Source: SG8-41 sp035456985
Lineage (GTDB): Bacteria; Pseudomonadota; Gammaproteobacteria; Burkholderiales; SG8-41
Reading direction: 5' to 3'
Assembly (NCBI GenBank): GCA_035456985.1
Contig: DATICE010000003.1
Location: forward strand, 1 to 11,045
Length of the DNA stretch: 11,045 nt
A program made the translations under genes and the position numbers. Each line of letters starts with the position of its first letter. The first letter of the stretch is position 1. Shown here piece by piece: positions 1-7,700 of the stretch. The notes beneath the pieces are model-generated. The model searched no databases, was not told the DNA's origin, and saw only the letters and a list, made by a program, of their open reading frames with translations.

Positions 1-175
1 GTGCATCCTAGCCTCCTTTGATGCGGTTATCTTACACCCATTAGAATCGTCACGGAGGAAGCCTGGGCGCCGGAGGTGCAGGTGTTCGACGCCGCCACGG
101 CGACGGCGCTGTCACGCGAATTCAATGATCGATTGATTCAAGAAACAAAAAAGCATCTCGAGCGTCGAGGCGGGG

Positions 176-718
176 ATGGTGCTCTTCGGTCACAAGTGGA
201 ACGTTCGGCGCACCCTCGACACCCAGAAACAAAACCTCGAGTGGTTCGGCTGGAAGGCGCCGGAAGCGCCGAGCTTCCCATCATCCATTCCCCGGGTCAG
301 GCTGGTCGACTGGGAGATCGCCTCTATTGATTTCAGGACGGAGGACCTGCTGATGGCGCCCGCCTTCGCCATTCCGCGGCTGCTGGCGCGCCACGGCCTG
401 AGTTATGGCGACATCGATCTATGGGAGATCCATGAAGCCTTTTCTGCACAGGTGCTCTTCCATATCAAGGCGCTGGAAGACGAGAAGTTTGTGCGCGAGA
501 AGGTCCGTTTGACTCGATCGTTTGGCAGCTTTCCGCTCGATCGCATCAACCCCAACGGCGGCAGTGTTGCGCTGGGTCACCCATTCGGCGCAACGGGCGC
601 CCGAATCCTCAGCCAGGCGGTAAAAGAACTCCCGGCCATGCTCCCCGGAAGCCGCGCCCTCGTCAGTATCTGCGCGGACGACGGACAGGGGAGCGTTGCC
701 TTGCTCCAAGCACGCTGA
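176..718 (+). pseudogene. C-terminal thiolase (acetyl-CoA acyltransferase) fragment
   Basis: The 180-residue frame carries the C-terminal half of a thiolase from about residue 45 on. I see the HEAF motif (His86), the NPNGG-x-ALGHPFGATGAR block with catalytic His135, and a C-terminal Cys166 in CADDGQG, which is usually CAGGGQG or CAAGGQG. Full thiolases have about 390-440 residues and an N-terminal nucleophilic Cys. That half is absent here and the frame is closed by a TGA at 134-136. Residues 1-40 do not look like thiolase and I do not recognise them. The ATG at 176 has a GAGG six bases upstream, so a short protein could be made, but it could not carry out the Claisen or thiolytic reaction alone. 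It converges with the dioxygenase gene, with only 4 bases between the stops. Most likely a decayed gene produced by deletion or rearrangement; a sequencing frameshift near 130-250 is possible but would not restore thiolase sequence upstream. Confidence 0.7.
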
Positions 719-722
719 CGCT

Positions 723-1511
723 TCAATCGAACCGGTAGGCGTCCATGCTGATGACGCCCGATGAGATGCTGGTGTGCAGGCGCTGCGGGGCGGCATCTGT
801 GCTGCCGGCGCCGAGCGCGACGAAAAGCGGGATCAAGTGCTCGTCGGTCGGATGGTTGCGCACGGCGTGCGGCGCCTTCTGTCGGTAGCCGACAAGCTCG
901 TCGCGCTTCCCCGACAGGACTGCGTTTGCCAGCCACTCGTTGAATTCGACGACCCACGGCTGCGGCACGGGATTGCCCCTCTGGTAGGAAAGCTCGCGCA
1001 GGTTGTGGGTGGCGCCCCCCGAAGCGAAGATCAGCACGCCCTCCTCGCGCAACGGCTTGAGCACTTCGCCCAGGCGCACGTGGTGCGCGGGACCGAGCCG
1101 CGACTGGATCGCGAACTGCGTGACCGGGATGTCCGCCTGGGGGTACATGTGGAAGAGCGGCGTCCACGCCCCATGATCGAGACCGCGCGCGGGATCGACA
1201 TCGGTCCGCAGGCCCTTTTCCTCCAGCAGGCCCGCGACGCGCTCGGCGAGCTTCGGCGCGCCCGGCGCCGGATAGCGCAGCCGGTAGAGCTCCGGGGGGA
1301 ACCCGTAAAAATCGTAAATGGTTTCCGGCTTACGCGCCGCGCTCACCGCCGGGCGCAAGGTATCCCAATGCGCGGACACCACCAGGATCGCTTCGGGCCG
1401 GCCAAGCTCGTTACCGAGCCCGCGGAGAAAATCAACCGCCGCGCCGCTCTCGAGCGGCAGCGTCGGCGAGCCGTGGGAGACGAAGATGGCCGGCTGGCGC
1501 CCGTTTCTCAT
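723..1511 (-). CDS. ygiD: DODA-type extradiol ring-opening dioxygenase (YgiD family)
   Basis: This 262-residue cytoplasmic protein matches the class III extradiol dioxygenase family typified by E. coli YgiD (4,5-DOPA dioxygenase extradiol, about 260-270 aa). Visible motifs are SHGSP (His13), SAHW (His48), LDHGAW (His113), SGGATHNL (His169) and the C-terminal NHPTDEH (His220, His225). In YgiD-type enzymes histidines from the SHGSP, SAHW and HPTDEH motifs bind a single metal ion, and the THN histidine lies in the active site. The family opens catechol rings such as DOPA or caffeate; the natural substrate here is unknown. The gene follows doxX on the same strand after 19 bases, suggesting cotranscription. 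No good Shine-Dalgarno is seen at usual spacing (AGGTAA lies about 13 bases upstream), so translation may be coupled to doxX. The family assignment is firm; the substrate is inference. Confidence 0.93.
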   Translation of the reverse strand: MRNGRQPAIFVSHGSPTLPLESGAAVDFLRGLGNELGRPEAILVVSAHWDTLRPAVSAARKPETIYDFYGFPPELYRLRYPAPGAPKLAERVAGLLEEKGLRTDVDPARGLDHGAWTPLFHMYPQADIPVTQFAIQSRLGPAHHVRLGEVLKPLREEGVLIFASGGATHNLRELSYQRGNPVPQPWVVEFNEWLANAVLSGKRDELVGYRQKAPHAVRNHPTDEHLIPLFVALGAGSTDAAPQRLHTSISSGVISMDAYRFD

Positions 1512-1530
1512 GATTAGAGATGTTACCTGA

Positions 1531-1956
1531 TCACGCCGTGGCCGCCCTCAGTTGTCCCCTGGAGAACAGGGCTGAATAGGCGAACTTGCCGTCGCCGAGC
1601 AGCGTTTGCACGAGTGCGGCAACCGTGAGAAACGCGGGATATTCCCAGCCGCCGTTGGGCACGGTGAACAGCCAGCCGTTGCCGGCGTGCGCCCAGGTTG
1701 CGCCGATCAGCACGGGGATGAGCGCTGCCGCAACCCAGCGCGACCACGCGCCGGCGAGGATCAGCGTCCCGCCGATCAGCTCGGCCCCGAAGGTCAGGTA
1801 GGCGAGCGAACCGGGCAGGCCGATCGACTCGAAAAATGTCGCGGTGCCGGGAAGCGTGAACACGTAATACTTCAACAGCGCGTGGGCGATGAACATGGTC
1901 CCAAGCGCGACTCGCAGCACGAACGCTGCATAGGGGGCGGTGCGAACGTCAATCAT
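1531..1956 (-). CDS. DoxX family membrane protein
   Basis: A 141-residue integral membrane protein with about four hydrophobic helices (roughly residues 10-28, 50-70, 73-92 and 105-122) and the DoxX/DoxD-like pattern: an N-terminal LR-x-ALG-x-MFIAHALLK segment, a FGAELIGGTLILAG second helix, and a polar NGW-x-F-x-xPNGGWEYP loop before the last helix. DoxX proteins sit in the inner membrane. In Bacillus subtilis DoxX homologues (CatD, MhqP) belong to quinone/catechol stress regulons, and catD is paired with a catechol dioxygenase gene, as doxX is paired here with an extradiol dioxygenase. The start is well supported by an AAGGAG (1965-1970 on this strand) 8 bases before the ATG. The gene is transcribed divergently from the LysR regulator, which makes it and the dioxygenase the likely targets. 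The biochemical activity of DoxX is not established. Confidence 0.9.
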   Translation of the reverse strand: MIDVRTAPYAAFVLRVALGTMFIAHALLKYYVFTLPGTATFFESIGLPGSLAYLTFGAELIGGTLILAGAWSRWVAAALIPVLIGATWAHAGNGWLFTVPNGGWEYPAFLTVAALVQTLLGDGKFAYSALFSRGQLRAATA

Positions 1957-2028
1957 GATCCGATCTCCTTTTGGTGAATGACGCCTCCAGTTTCTCTCTT
2001 CCGAAGATCAGGATAAATATGCTTATTG

Positions 2029-2058
2029 TTGATATATTGTCCTGAATTTCGGGATAAT
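2029..2058 (+). promoter_or_regulatory. Putative sigma70 promoter of lysR
   Basis: TTGATA at 2029-2034 and GATAAT at 2053-2058, spaced 18 bases, each match the sigma70 consensus at five of six positions. Transcription starting 7-9 bases after the -10 box would begin at about 2065-2067, the A of the lysR ATG. No Shine-Dalgarno precedes that ATG (the preceding bases are TAGCGCGTC), which fits a leaderless mRNA. Prediction from sequence only. Confidence 0.5.
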
Positions 2059-2059
2059 A
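2035..2059. promoter_or_regulatory. Imperfect 25-bp palindrome, putative LysR operator
   Basis: The half-sites TATTGTCCTGAA and TTCGGGATAATA match each other in inverse complement at 10 of 12 positions around a central T. The site lies between the lysR -35 and -10 boxes and covers the -10, so binding there would block lysR transcription (negative autoregulation). It includes a T-N11-A-type spacing typical of LysR sites. A further half-site, TCAGGATAA at 2008-2016, lies upstream toward doxX. Confidence 0.55.
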
Positions 2060-2066
2060 GCGCGTC

Positions 2067-2966
2067 ATGGATCGATTCCAGGCCCTTCGTGTATTCGCTC
2101 AAGTTGTTGAATCCATGAGCTTTGTGAAAGCGGCTGAGCGGCTCGATCTGTCCACTACAGCTGTGTCGAGATACGTCGCCGACCTGGAGGACCACCTGCA
2201 TACGCGGCTGCTCCAGCGCACCACCCGGCGGATCAGCCTGACGGAGACCGGTCGCGTGTTTCATGAGCGCTGCGCGCAGATTCTTGCCGATCTCGACGAA
2301 GCGGAGCGCGAGGCGGCGCAGGAAGCGGCCGAGCCGCGCGGCACCATCCGGCTCACCACCTCGATCAATTTCGGCACGCGCCAGGTGACGCCCGCGATCG
2401 CGTTGTTTCTCGCGCGCCGTCCCCAAGTGAAATTCGACGTCTCGCTGTCCGACCGGATTGTCGACATCATCGAGGAGGGCTTCGATCTGGCGATCCGGAT
2501 CGGCGGGGCAGGCGCGCAGAACCTCGTCGCGCGCAAACTTGGCGAGACGCGTCTTCTGGCCTGTGCCACGTCCGCCTACCTTGCCAGGCATGGCGCGCCG
2601 GCCGCGCCGGAAGACCTCGTGCGGCACAATTGCCTGACCTACGAGTACGCGTTGCGGAATGCGTGGACGTTTCGCGACGCGAAGGGACGCGATCGCACCG
2701 TGCGGGTCGCGGGCAGCCTGAACTCGAACAACGGCGACTTGAACGTTGCGGCTGCGGTGCAGGGAGTCGGTATCACCCTGGAGCCGGACTTCATTGTCGG
2801 GACGGAGCTGAAGAACGGCACGCTGGTCCGGGTCCTCGAATCCTTCGAGGCTCCCGCCTTGCCAATCTACGCGGTCTATCCGAGCCGCCGCTTTCTGCCG
2901 GCGAAGGTGCGGGCGTTCGTGGACTTCCTGGCCGAGCGATTCACCGGCACGAAAGGTTGGACGTAA
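2067..2966 (+). CDS. LysR family transcriptional regulator
   Basis: A 299-residue LTTR of usual length. The N-terminal winged helix-turn-helix is clear (residues 1-60: FAQVVES-x-SFVKAAERL, then STTAVSRYVADLE as recognition helix, then LLQRTTRRISLTETG as wing). A linker helix runs to about 90, and a periplasmic-binding-protein-like effector domain covers about 93-295 (GTIRLTT, IGGAGAQNLVARKLGETRLLACA, and GVGITLEPDFIVGTELKNGTLVRVL). The pattern fits the CrgA/AaeR/DhcR-like subfamily common in proteobacteria. It diverges from doxX and the dioxygenase gene and converges with a pirin gene, a setting resembling that of YhaJ-YhaK in E. coli. It probably activates doxX-dioxygenase in response to an aromatic or quinone effector and represses itself; the effector is unknown. 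The ATG at 2067 has no Shine-Dalgarno, but it fits the domain start exactly. Confidence 0.95.
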   Translation: MDRFQALRVFAQVVESMSFVKAAERLDLSTTAVSRYVADLEDHLHTRLLQRTTRRISLTETGRVFHERCAQILADLDEAEREAAQEAAEPRGTIRLTTSINFGTRQVTPAIALFLARRPQVKFDVSLSDRIVDIIEEGFDLAIRIGGAGAQNLVARKLGETRLLACATSAYLARHGAPAAPEDLVRHNCLTYEYALRNAWTFRDAKGRDRTVRVAGSLNSNNGDLNVAAAVQGVGITLEPDFIVGTELKNGTLVRVLESFEAPALPIYAVYPSRRFLPAKVRAFVDFLAERFTGTKGWT

Positions 2967-2991
2967 GCTCCGGTACCGGGGTTTATGCCGA
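2967..2991. other. Short lysR/pirin convergent spacer with a CCGGTACCGG palindrome
   Basis: A perfect 10-bp palindrome lies at 2970-2979 between the two converging stop codons, followed on the + strand by GGTTT. It has no room for a normal loop unless the centre opens, and it lacks a T tract, so I do not call a terminator. Nothing else is visible in the spacer. Confidence 0.3.
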
Positions 2992-3690
2992 TCAGGGGAG
3001 ATCGAAGAGCAGCAGCTCCGCCTGCTTTGCCCCGTTGAACGTGAGCTCGCTTTCGCTGGCGATCTTGACCCCGTCGCCGTCTTTCAACTCGATACCGTTC
3101 AATTTGACCGCGCCGCGCGCGACGTGCACGTAGGCGCGCCGCCCCGGTGCGAGCCGGTGCGCGACCGCGTCCTTGCCGTCAAGCAGTGCCGCATACACCA
3201 GCGCGTCCTGGTGGATGGTGACCGAGCCCTCGCGCCCGTCGGGCGAGGCGATCAGCCGCAACCGGCCCTTCTTCTCCGCCGGCCCGAACTGCTTCTCCTC
3301 GTAGCTCGGCCTCACTCCCGTGAACTTGGGTTCGATCCAGATCTGGAGCAGGTGCACGCGCTCCTCGCGCGAGGGATTGAATTCGCTGTGCCGCACGCCG
3401 GTGCCCGCGCTCATGCGCTGCACGTTGCCCGGCCGGATTACCGAGCCGTTGCCCATGCTGTCCTTGTGCTCGAGCGCGCCCTCCAGCACGTAGGTGATGA
3501 TCTCCATGTCGCGGTGGCCGTGCGTGCCGAAGCCCTGCCCGGGCTCGACCTTGTCGTCGTTGATCACGCGCAGCGCGCCGTAGCCCATCTCCGCCGGGTC
3601 GTAGTAATCGGCGAATGAAAAGGTATGCCAAGTATCGAGCCAGCCGTGGTTGGCGTGGCCGCGCTCTTCCGCCTTCCGGATCGTTAACAT
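2992..3690 (-). CDS. Pirin family protein (YhhW-type bicupin, quercetinase-like)
   Basis: The 232-residue protein is the length of E. coli YhhW (231 aa) and keeps its whole metal site at the same numbers: His57 and His59 in GTHGHRDMEI, His101 and Glu103 in GTGVRHSEFNPS. The two cupin halves cover about residues 10-120 and 135-230. YhhW-type pirins are cytosolic metalloproteins that can oxygenate the flavonol quercetin in vitro; the physiological substrate is uncertain. The start is fixed by an AAGGAG six bases before the ATG. The gene lies 40 bases after the HtrA-like protease gene and may end that transcript. It converges on lysR with only 25 bases between the two stops, so opposing transcription is likely there. 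Its proximity to the DoxX/dioxygenase pair suggests a shared role in aromatic or quinone handling (inference). Confidence 0.93.
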   Translation of the reverse strand: MLTIRKAEERGHANHGWLDTWHTFSFADYYDPAEMGYGALRVINDDKVEPGQGFGTHGHRDMEIITYVLEGALEHKDSMGNGSVIRPGNVQRMSAGTGVRHSEFNPSREERVHLLQIWIEPKFTGVRPSYEEKQFGPAEKKGRLRLIASPDGREGSVTIHQDALVYAALLDGKDAVAHRLAPGRRAYVHVARGAVKLNGIELKDGDGVKIASESELTFNGAKQAELLLFDLP

Positions 3691-3730
3691 TCATGTCTCC
3701 TTCAGCAATGGTAAACGAAACTCCGCTCAG

Positions 3731-4747
3731 CTAACGAAATTCCTCGGGCTGTATCTGCAGCGTCTGCCGCCGGCCGCGGCGCAGCACCACAACCGTGACG
3801 CGCTCGCCCAGCGTCTCCTCGGTCAGCATGCGGTGCAGATCGTCGAAGCCGGATACCGGTTGGCCCGCGAACTCGACGATGATGTCGCCCTGCTCGAAAC
3901 CCGCGCCGCTTGCGGGTCCGTCGCGCTCGATCGCGGCGACCTGCACGGCCGACTCGCGCGCGAGTCCATGGTGCCGCACCATCCGCCGCGGCAGCGCGAT
4001 GTTCTGGCCCGCGAGCCCGAGGCGCGCGCGCCGCACGCGCCCATGCTTGAGCAGTTGCGCGATCGTCACTTTGGCCGTGTCGATCGCGGTGGCAAAGCAG
4101 ATGCCTTGCGCCGGCAGGACGATGGCCGTATTGACGCCGACCACCTCGCCGCGCGAGTCCACGAGCGGCCCGCCGGAATTGCCGGGGTTCAACGCGGCGT
4201 CGGTCTGGATCACGTCGTCCATCAGGCGCCCGTTCTGGGACCGCAACGACCGGCCGAGCGCCGAGACCACGCCCGCGGTCACCGTGCACTGGAAGCCATA
4301 GGGATTGCCGATCGCCACCACGAGCTGCCCCACGCGCAGGTCGCGCGAATTCCCCAATGTGACGGATGGAAGCTTGTGCCCGGCGACCCGGACCACCGCG
4401 AGATCGGTATCCGGATCGTCGCCGATGAGATTCGCCCGGAATTCCTGCCCGTCGTTGAGTGTGACGCCGATTTCGGCGGCGCCCGAAACCACGTGGCTGT
4501 TGGTTGCGATCAGGCCGTCAGGAGTGAAGAGGAAGCCGGAGCCGCTCCCGCCGATCTCCTGCGATGTCTCACGACCGCGGTTGTCCCGGGCCCGCACGCG
4601 GCGCTTGACGTCGAGTCGTACCACCGCGGGCCCAACATTCTCGGCAACGCGCGTGATCGATTGCGAGTACGCGTCGAGCAGCGCCGCTTCGCCCGATGCC
4701 CCTTCCCGCTGCAGGGAATTGGTGTCGTGCCCGGTCTCGTCCAGCAT
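3731..4747 (-). CDS. HtrA-like (S1C) serine protease with one PDZ domain
   Basis: From the ATG at 4747 this is a 338-residue trypsin-like protease of the HtrA/DegP family. The catalytic triad is intact: His85 in ATNSHVV, Asp115 in DTDLAVV, Ser191 in NPGNSGGPL. A single PDZ domain follows (about residues 240-333: RRARLGLAGQ at its start, GPASGAGFEQGDIIVEFAGQPVSGFDDL in its ligand groove region). The frame opens farther upstream at 4828, but that would overlap the RND pump gene by 50 bases. The ATG at 4747 lies 31 bases after the pump stop and is preferred. Neither start gives a signal peptide or membrane anchor, although HtrA proteases normally work in the periplasm, so this one may be cytoplasmic or exported unconventionally. 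It is probably cotranscribed with the efflux genes. Substrates are unknown. Confidence 0.9.
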   Translation of the reverse strand: MLDETGHDTNSLQREGASGEAALLDAYSQSITRVAENVGPAVVRLDVKRRVRARDNRGRETSQEIGGSGSGFLFTPDGLIATNSHVVSGAAEIGVTLNDGQEFRANLIGDDPDTDLAVVRVAGHKLPSVTLGNSRDLRVGQLVVAIGNPYGFQCTVTAGVVSALGRSLRSQNGRLMDDVIQTDAALNPGNSGGPLVDSRGEVVGVNTAIVLPAQGICFATAIDTAKVTIAQLLKHGRVRRARLGLAGQNIALPRRMVRHHGLARESAVQVAAIERDGPASGAGFEQGDIIVEFAGQPVSGFDDLHRMLTEETLGERVTVVVLRRGRRQTLQIQPEEFR

Positions 4748-4778
4748 CCCCGTGAAATGGGGGCAACCGAGGCCTGTA

Positions 4779-7700
4779 TCAAGCTTTGCCGGCCGGGGTA
4801 TGCAGCGGCGCGCTGCCGCCGGCCTCATCCGGCACGGGCCGGAGCTTGCCGACGAGCAGCGTGTAGGCGACGGGGATCACGTAGAGCGTGAGCAGCGTGC
4901 CGAACAGCAGCCCGCCAACGATGACCCAGCCGATCGGGCGGCGCGCCTCCGCCCCGGGGCCGAAGGCGGCAGCCAGCGGCACGGCGCCCAGCACCATGGC
5001 GCCGGTGGTCATCAGGATTGGGCGCAGGCGCAGCGCGGCCGCCTCGGAGACTGCTTCCATCGTCTCCTTGCCGCGCTCGCGGAGCTGGTTGGCGAATTCG
5101 ACGATCAGGATGCCGTGCTTGGTGATGAGCCCGACCAGCATGATGAGGCCGACCTTGCTGTAGACGTTCAACGTGCCGCCGGCGCCGAACGTGAAGGCGA
5201 GCAGCAGCAAGGCGGCCAGCGCGCCGGTCATCGCAAGCGGCACCGTGAGCATGATCACGAACGGCGAGATGAAGCTCTCGAACTGCGCGGACAGCACGAG
5301 ATAGATGAAGGCGAGCGCCAGCACGAAGATGAGATAGAGCTGCGCCCCGGATTCGCGGTATTCGCGCGATTCGCCGTCGAGCGTGGTCTGCGCGGATTGC
5401 CCCAGCTCCTCGCGCGCCGCCTGCTCCAGGAAATCGAGCGCCTCGCCCAGAGTGTAGTCTGGCGCGAGGCTCGCGGTGATGATCGCCGCCCGCTGCCGGT
5501 TGAAATGGTTCAGCTCCTTGGGCGCGACCGTCTCCTTCAACTGCACCAGGTTGGAGAGCTGGACCAGCTGCCCGTCCTGCGCGCGCACGTAGATCGAGGT
5601 GAGGTCGGTCGGCTGCACGCGGTCCCTGTCCTCCAGCCGCACAATCACGTCGTATTGTTTGCCCTCGCGCTTGAAGCGAGTGACCTGCCGCCCGCCGAGC
5701 AGTGTTTCGAGCGTGCGCCCGATGGCGTCCACCGCCGCGCCGACGGCGGCGACTTTCTCGCGGTCCACCTCGACCGCAAGCTGCGGCTTGTTCAACTTGA
5801 GATCGGAGTCGAGGTTGGAGAGCTTCGGATTCTTGCGCGCTCGCGCGAGGACCTTTTCGACCATCTTCTCCAGCTCCTCATACGACGTGCCCTGGATCAC
5901 GAACTGCACCGGCTGGCTGCGGAAGCTCTGGCCGAGCGAGGGCGGGTTGTTGGGAAACGCGAGCACACCCGGCATCATCACGAACATCTTCGGCCCGACC
6001 TCCCGTGAAATCTCGATCTGGCTGCGGCCGCGCTCGCCCCACGGCTTCAGCCGCACGAAGGACAGCCCGAAGTTGACCGGATTCGGGCGCTCCAGGCCCG
6101 GCGCCACCACCACGAAGTAACTCGTGATCTCCGGCACCCCCTTGTAGATCTCCTCCCAGATGCGGGCGTAGCCGTCGGTGTACTCCAGGGTCGAGCCTTC
6201 CGGCGCGAGCATCACACCAAGAATGAAGCCGCGGTCCTCGAGCGGCGCGAGTTCCGACTTGAGAGACGCGCCCAGGCCGATCATGGCCGCGAGGATCACT
6301 GCGTACGCGCCGATCACGGTCTTGCGGTGACCGAGGGCCCGGGCGAGCGAGCGCCGGTAGCCGGCATTCATGGCGTTGAAAAAGCGCTCGGTCACGTTGT
6401 AGATCGCGCCGTGCCGCGCGTGGTGCCTGAGGAGTTTCGAGCACATCATCGGTGTCAGCGTCAGCGACACGAATCCCGACACCAGCACCGCCATCGCGAC
6501 GGTAAGCGCGAACTCGGTGAAGAGCTTGCCGGTATTGCCGGTCGCAAACACGAGCGGCACGAACACCGCGGCGAGCGTGACGGTCATCGCCACCACGGCA
6601 AAGGCGATCTCGCGGCTGCCCTTGACCGCCGCCGTTAGCGGCGACATCCCCTCCTCGATATGGCGGTGGATGTTTTCCAGCACCACGATCGCGTCGTCTA
6701 CCACCAGCCCGATCGCCAGCACGATGCCGAGCAGCGTCAGGATATTGATCGTGAAGCCGAAAATCCAGAGAAAGAAGCAGGCGCCGATCAGGGACACCGG
6801 GATCGTGACGAACGGGATCAGGGTCGAGCGGAACGAGCGCAGGAAGAGAAAGATCACCAGCGTCACCAGCAACATCGCGTCGAAGATGGCTCGATAGACC
6901 GCCTTGATCGAGGCCTCGATGAAGAGCGACGAGTCGAAGGCGATGAAGGACTTCATGCCCTCTGGCAGCGACGCCTGGATGCGGGGCAACTGCTCCTTCA
7001 CCGCCTGCGCCACCGCCAGCGTGTTGGCCGTCGACTGCTTCACGATCCCCAGGCCCATCGCCGGATTGCCGTTCACGCGCACGATGCTGCGCTCGTCCTG
7101 GGCGCCGAGCTCGGCGCGCCCGATGTCCTTCAGCCGCACCGGGTAGCCGCGCGCCTCGGTGATGATCATGTTGTTGAACTGCGCGGGCGTCCTGAGATCG
7201 GTCTCGGTCAGCACCGTGAATTCGCGCTTGCGGCTTTCGATGCGCCCCGATGGCACCTCGATGTTCTGGCGCCGCAGGGCGTTCTCGACGTCGAGCGGCG
7301 TCAACCCGAAGCCCGCGAGCCGGTCGCGGTCGAGCCAGATGCGCATGGCGTATTTGCGCGCGCCGCCGATGATGACGCTCGCCACGCCCGGCAGCGCTTT
7401 GAGCGTATCGGCGACGTAGCGGTCAGCGTAGTCGGTGAGGAAGAGGGCGTCGTGCCGGTCGCTGGTAAACGCAAGCCACAGGATGGCCTGCGCGTCGGCC
7501 TCGATCTTGGACACGACCGGCTCGTCCACCTCGTCGGGCAGCAGTCCGCGGACGCGCGCCACGCGGTCGCGCACGTCGTTCGCCGCGGCGTCGATGTCGC
7601 GCTCCGGGATGAACTCCACCGTGATCTGGGAGACCTCCTCGCGCGAGACCGACTTGATGGTGCGGATGCCCTCGATGCCGGAGAGCGAATCCTCCAGCGG

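Larger units (their letters stand above)
1957..2066. promoter_or_regulatory. Divergent doxX-lysR intergenic control region
   Basis: These 110 bases are strikingly AT-rich in an otherwise GC-rich window and must hold the promoters of both divergent genes. They contain three related elements of the form TCAGGATAA / TCAGGACAA / TTCGGGATAA: one direct copy at 2008-2016, one inverted copy at 2037-2045 and one direct copy at 2048-2057. The last two form the palindrome described separately. LysR regulators usually bind such divergent regions as tetramers, covering a high-affinity recognition site and a weaker site near the target promoter. The spacing seen fits that arrangement. I cannot assign a confident -35/-10 for doxX. 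Confidence 0.65.

Noticed and set aside
577..1167. Alternative - strand frame over the dioxygenase and thiolase ends
   Set aside because: Out of phase with the dioxygenase frame, which carries all expected histidine motifs; Arg/Ala-rich shadow.
2967..2991. Bidirectional terminator between lysR and pirin
   Set aside because: The CCGGTACCGG palindrome has no loop and no adjacent T tract on either strand, so termination cannot be supported.
4305..6008. Long + strand open frame (567 residues) opposite the pump and protease genes
   Set aside because: It lies antisense to two genes with intact motifs, and its composition (Arg/His/Asp/Glu-rich, low complexity) is that of a mirror frame in GC-rich DNA.
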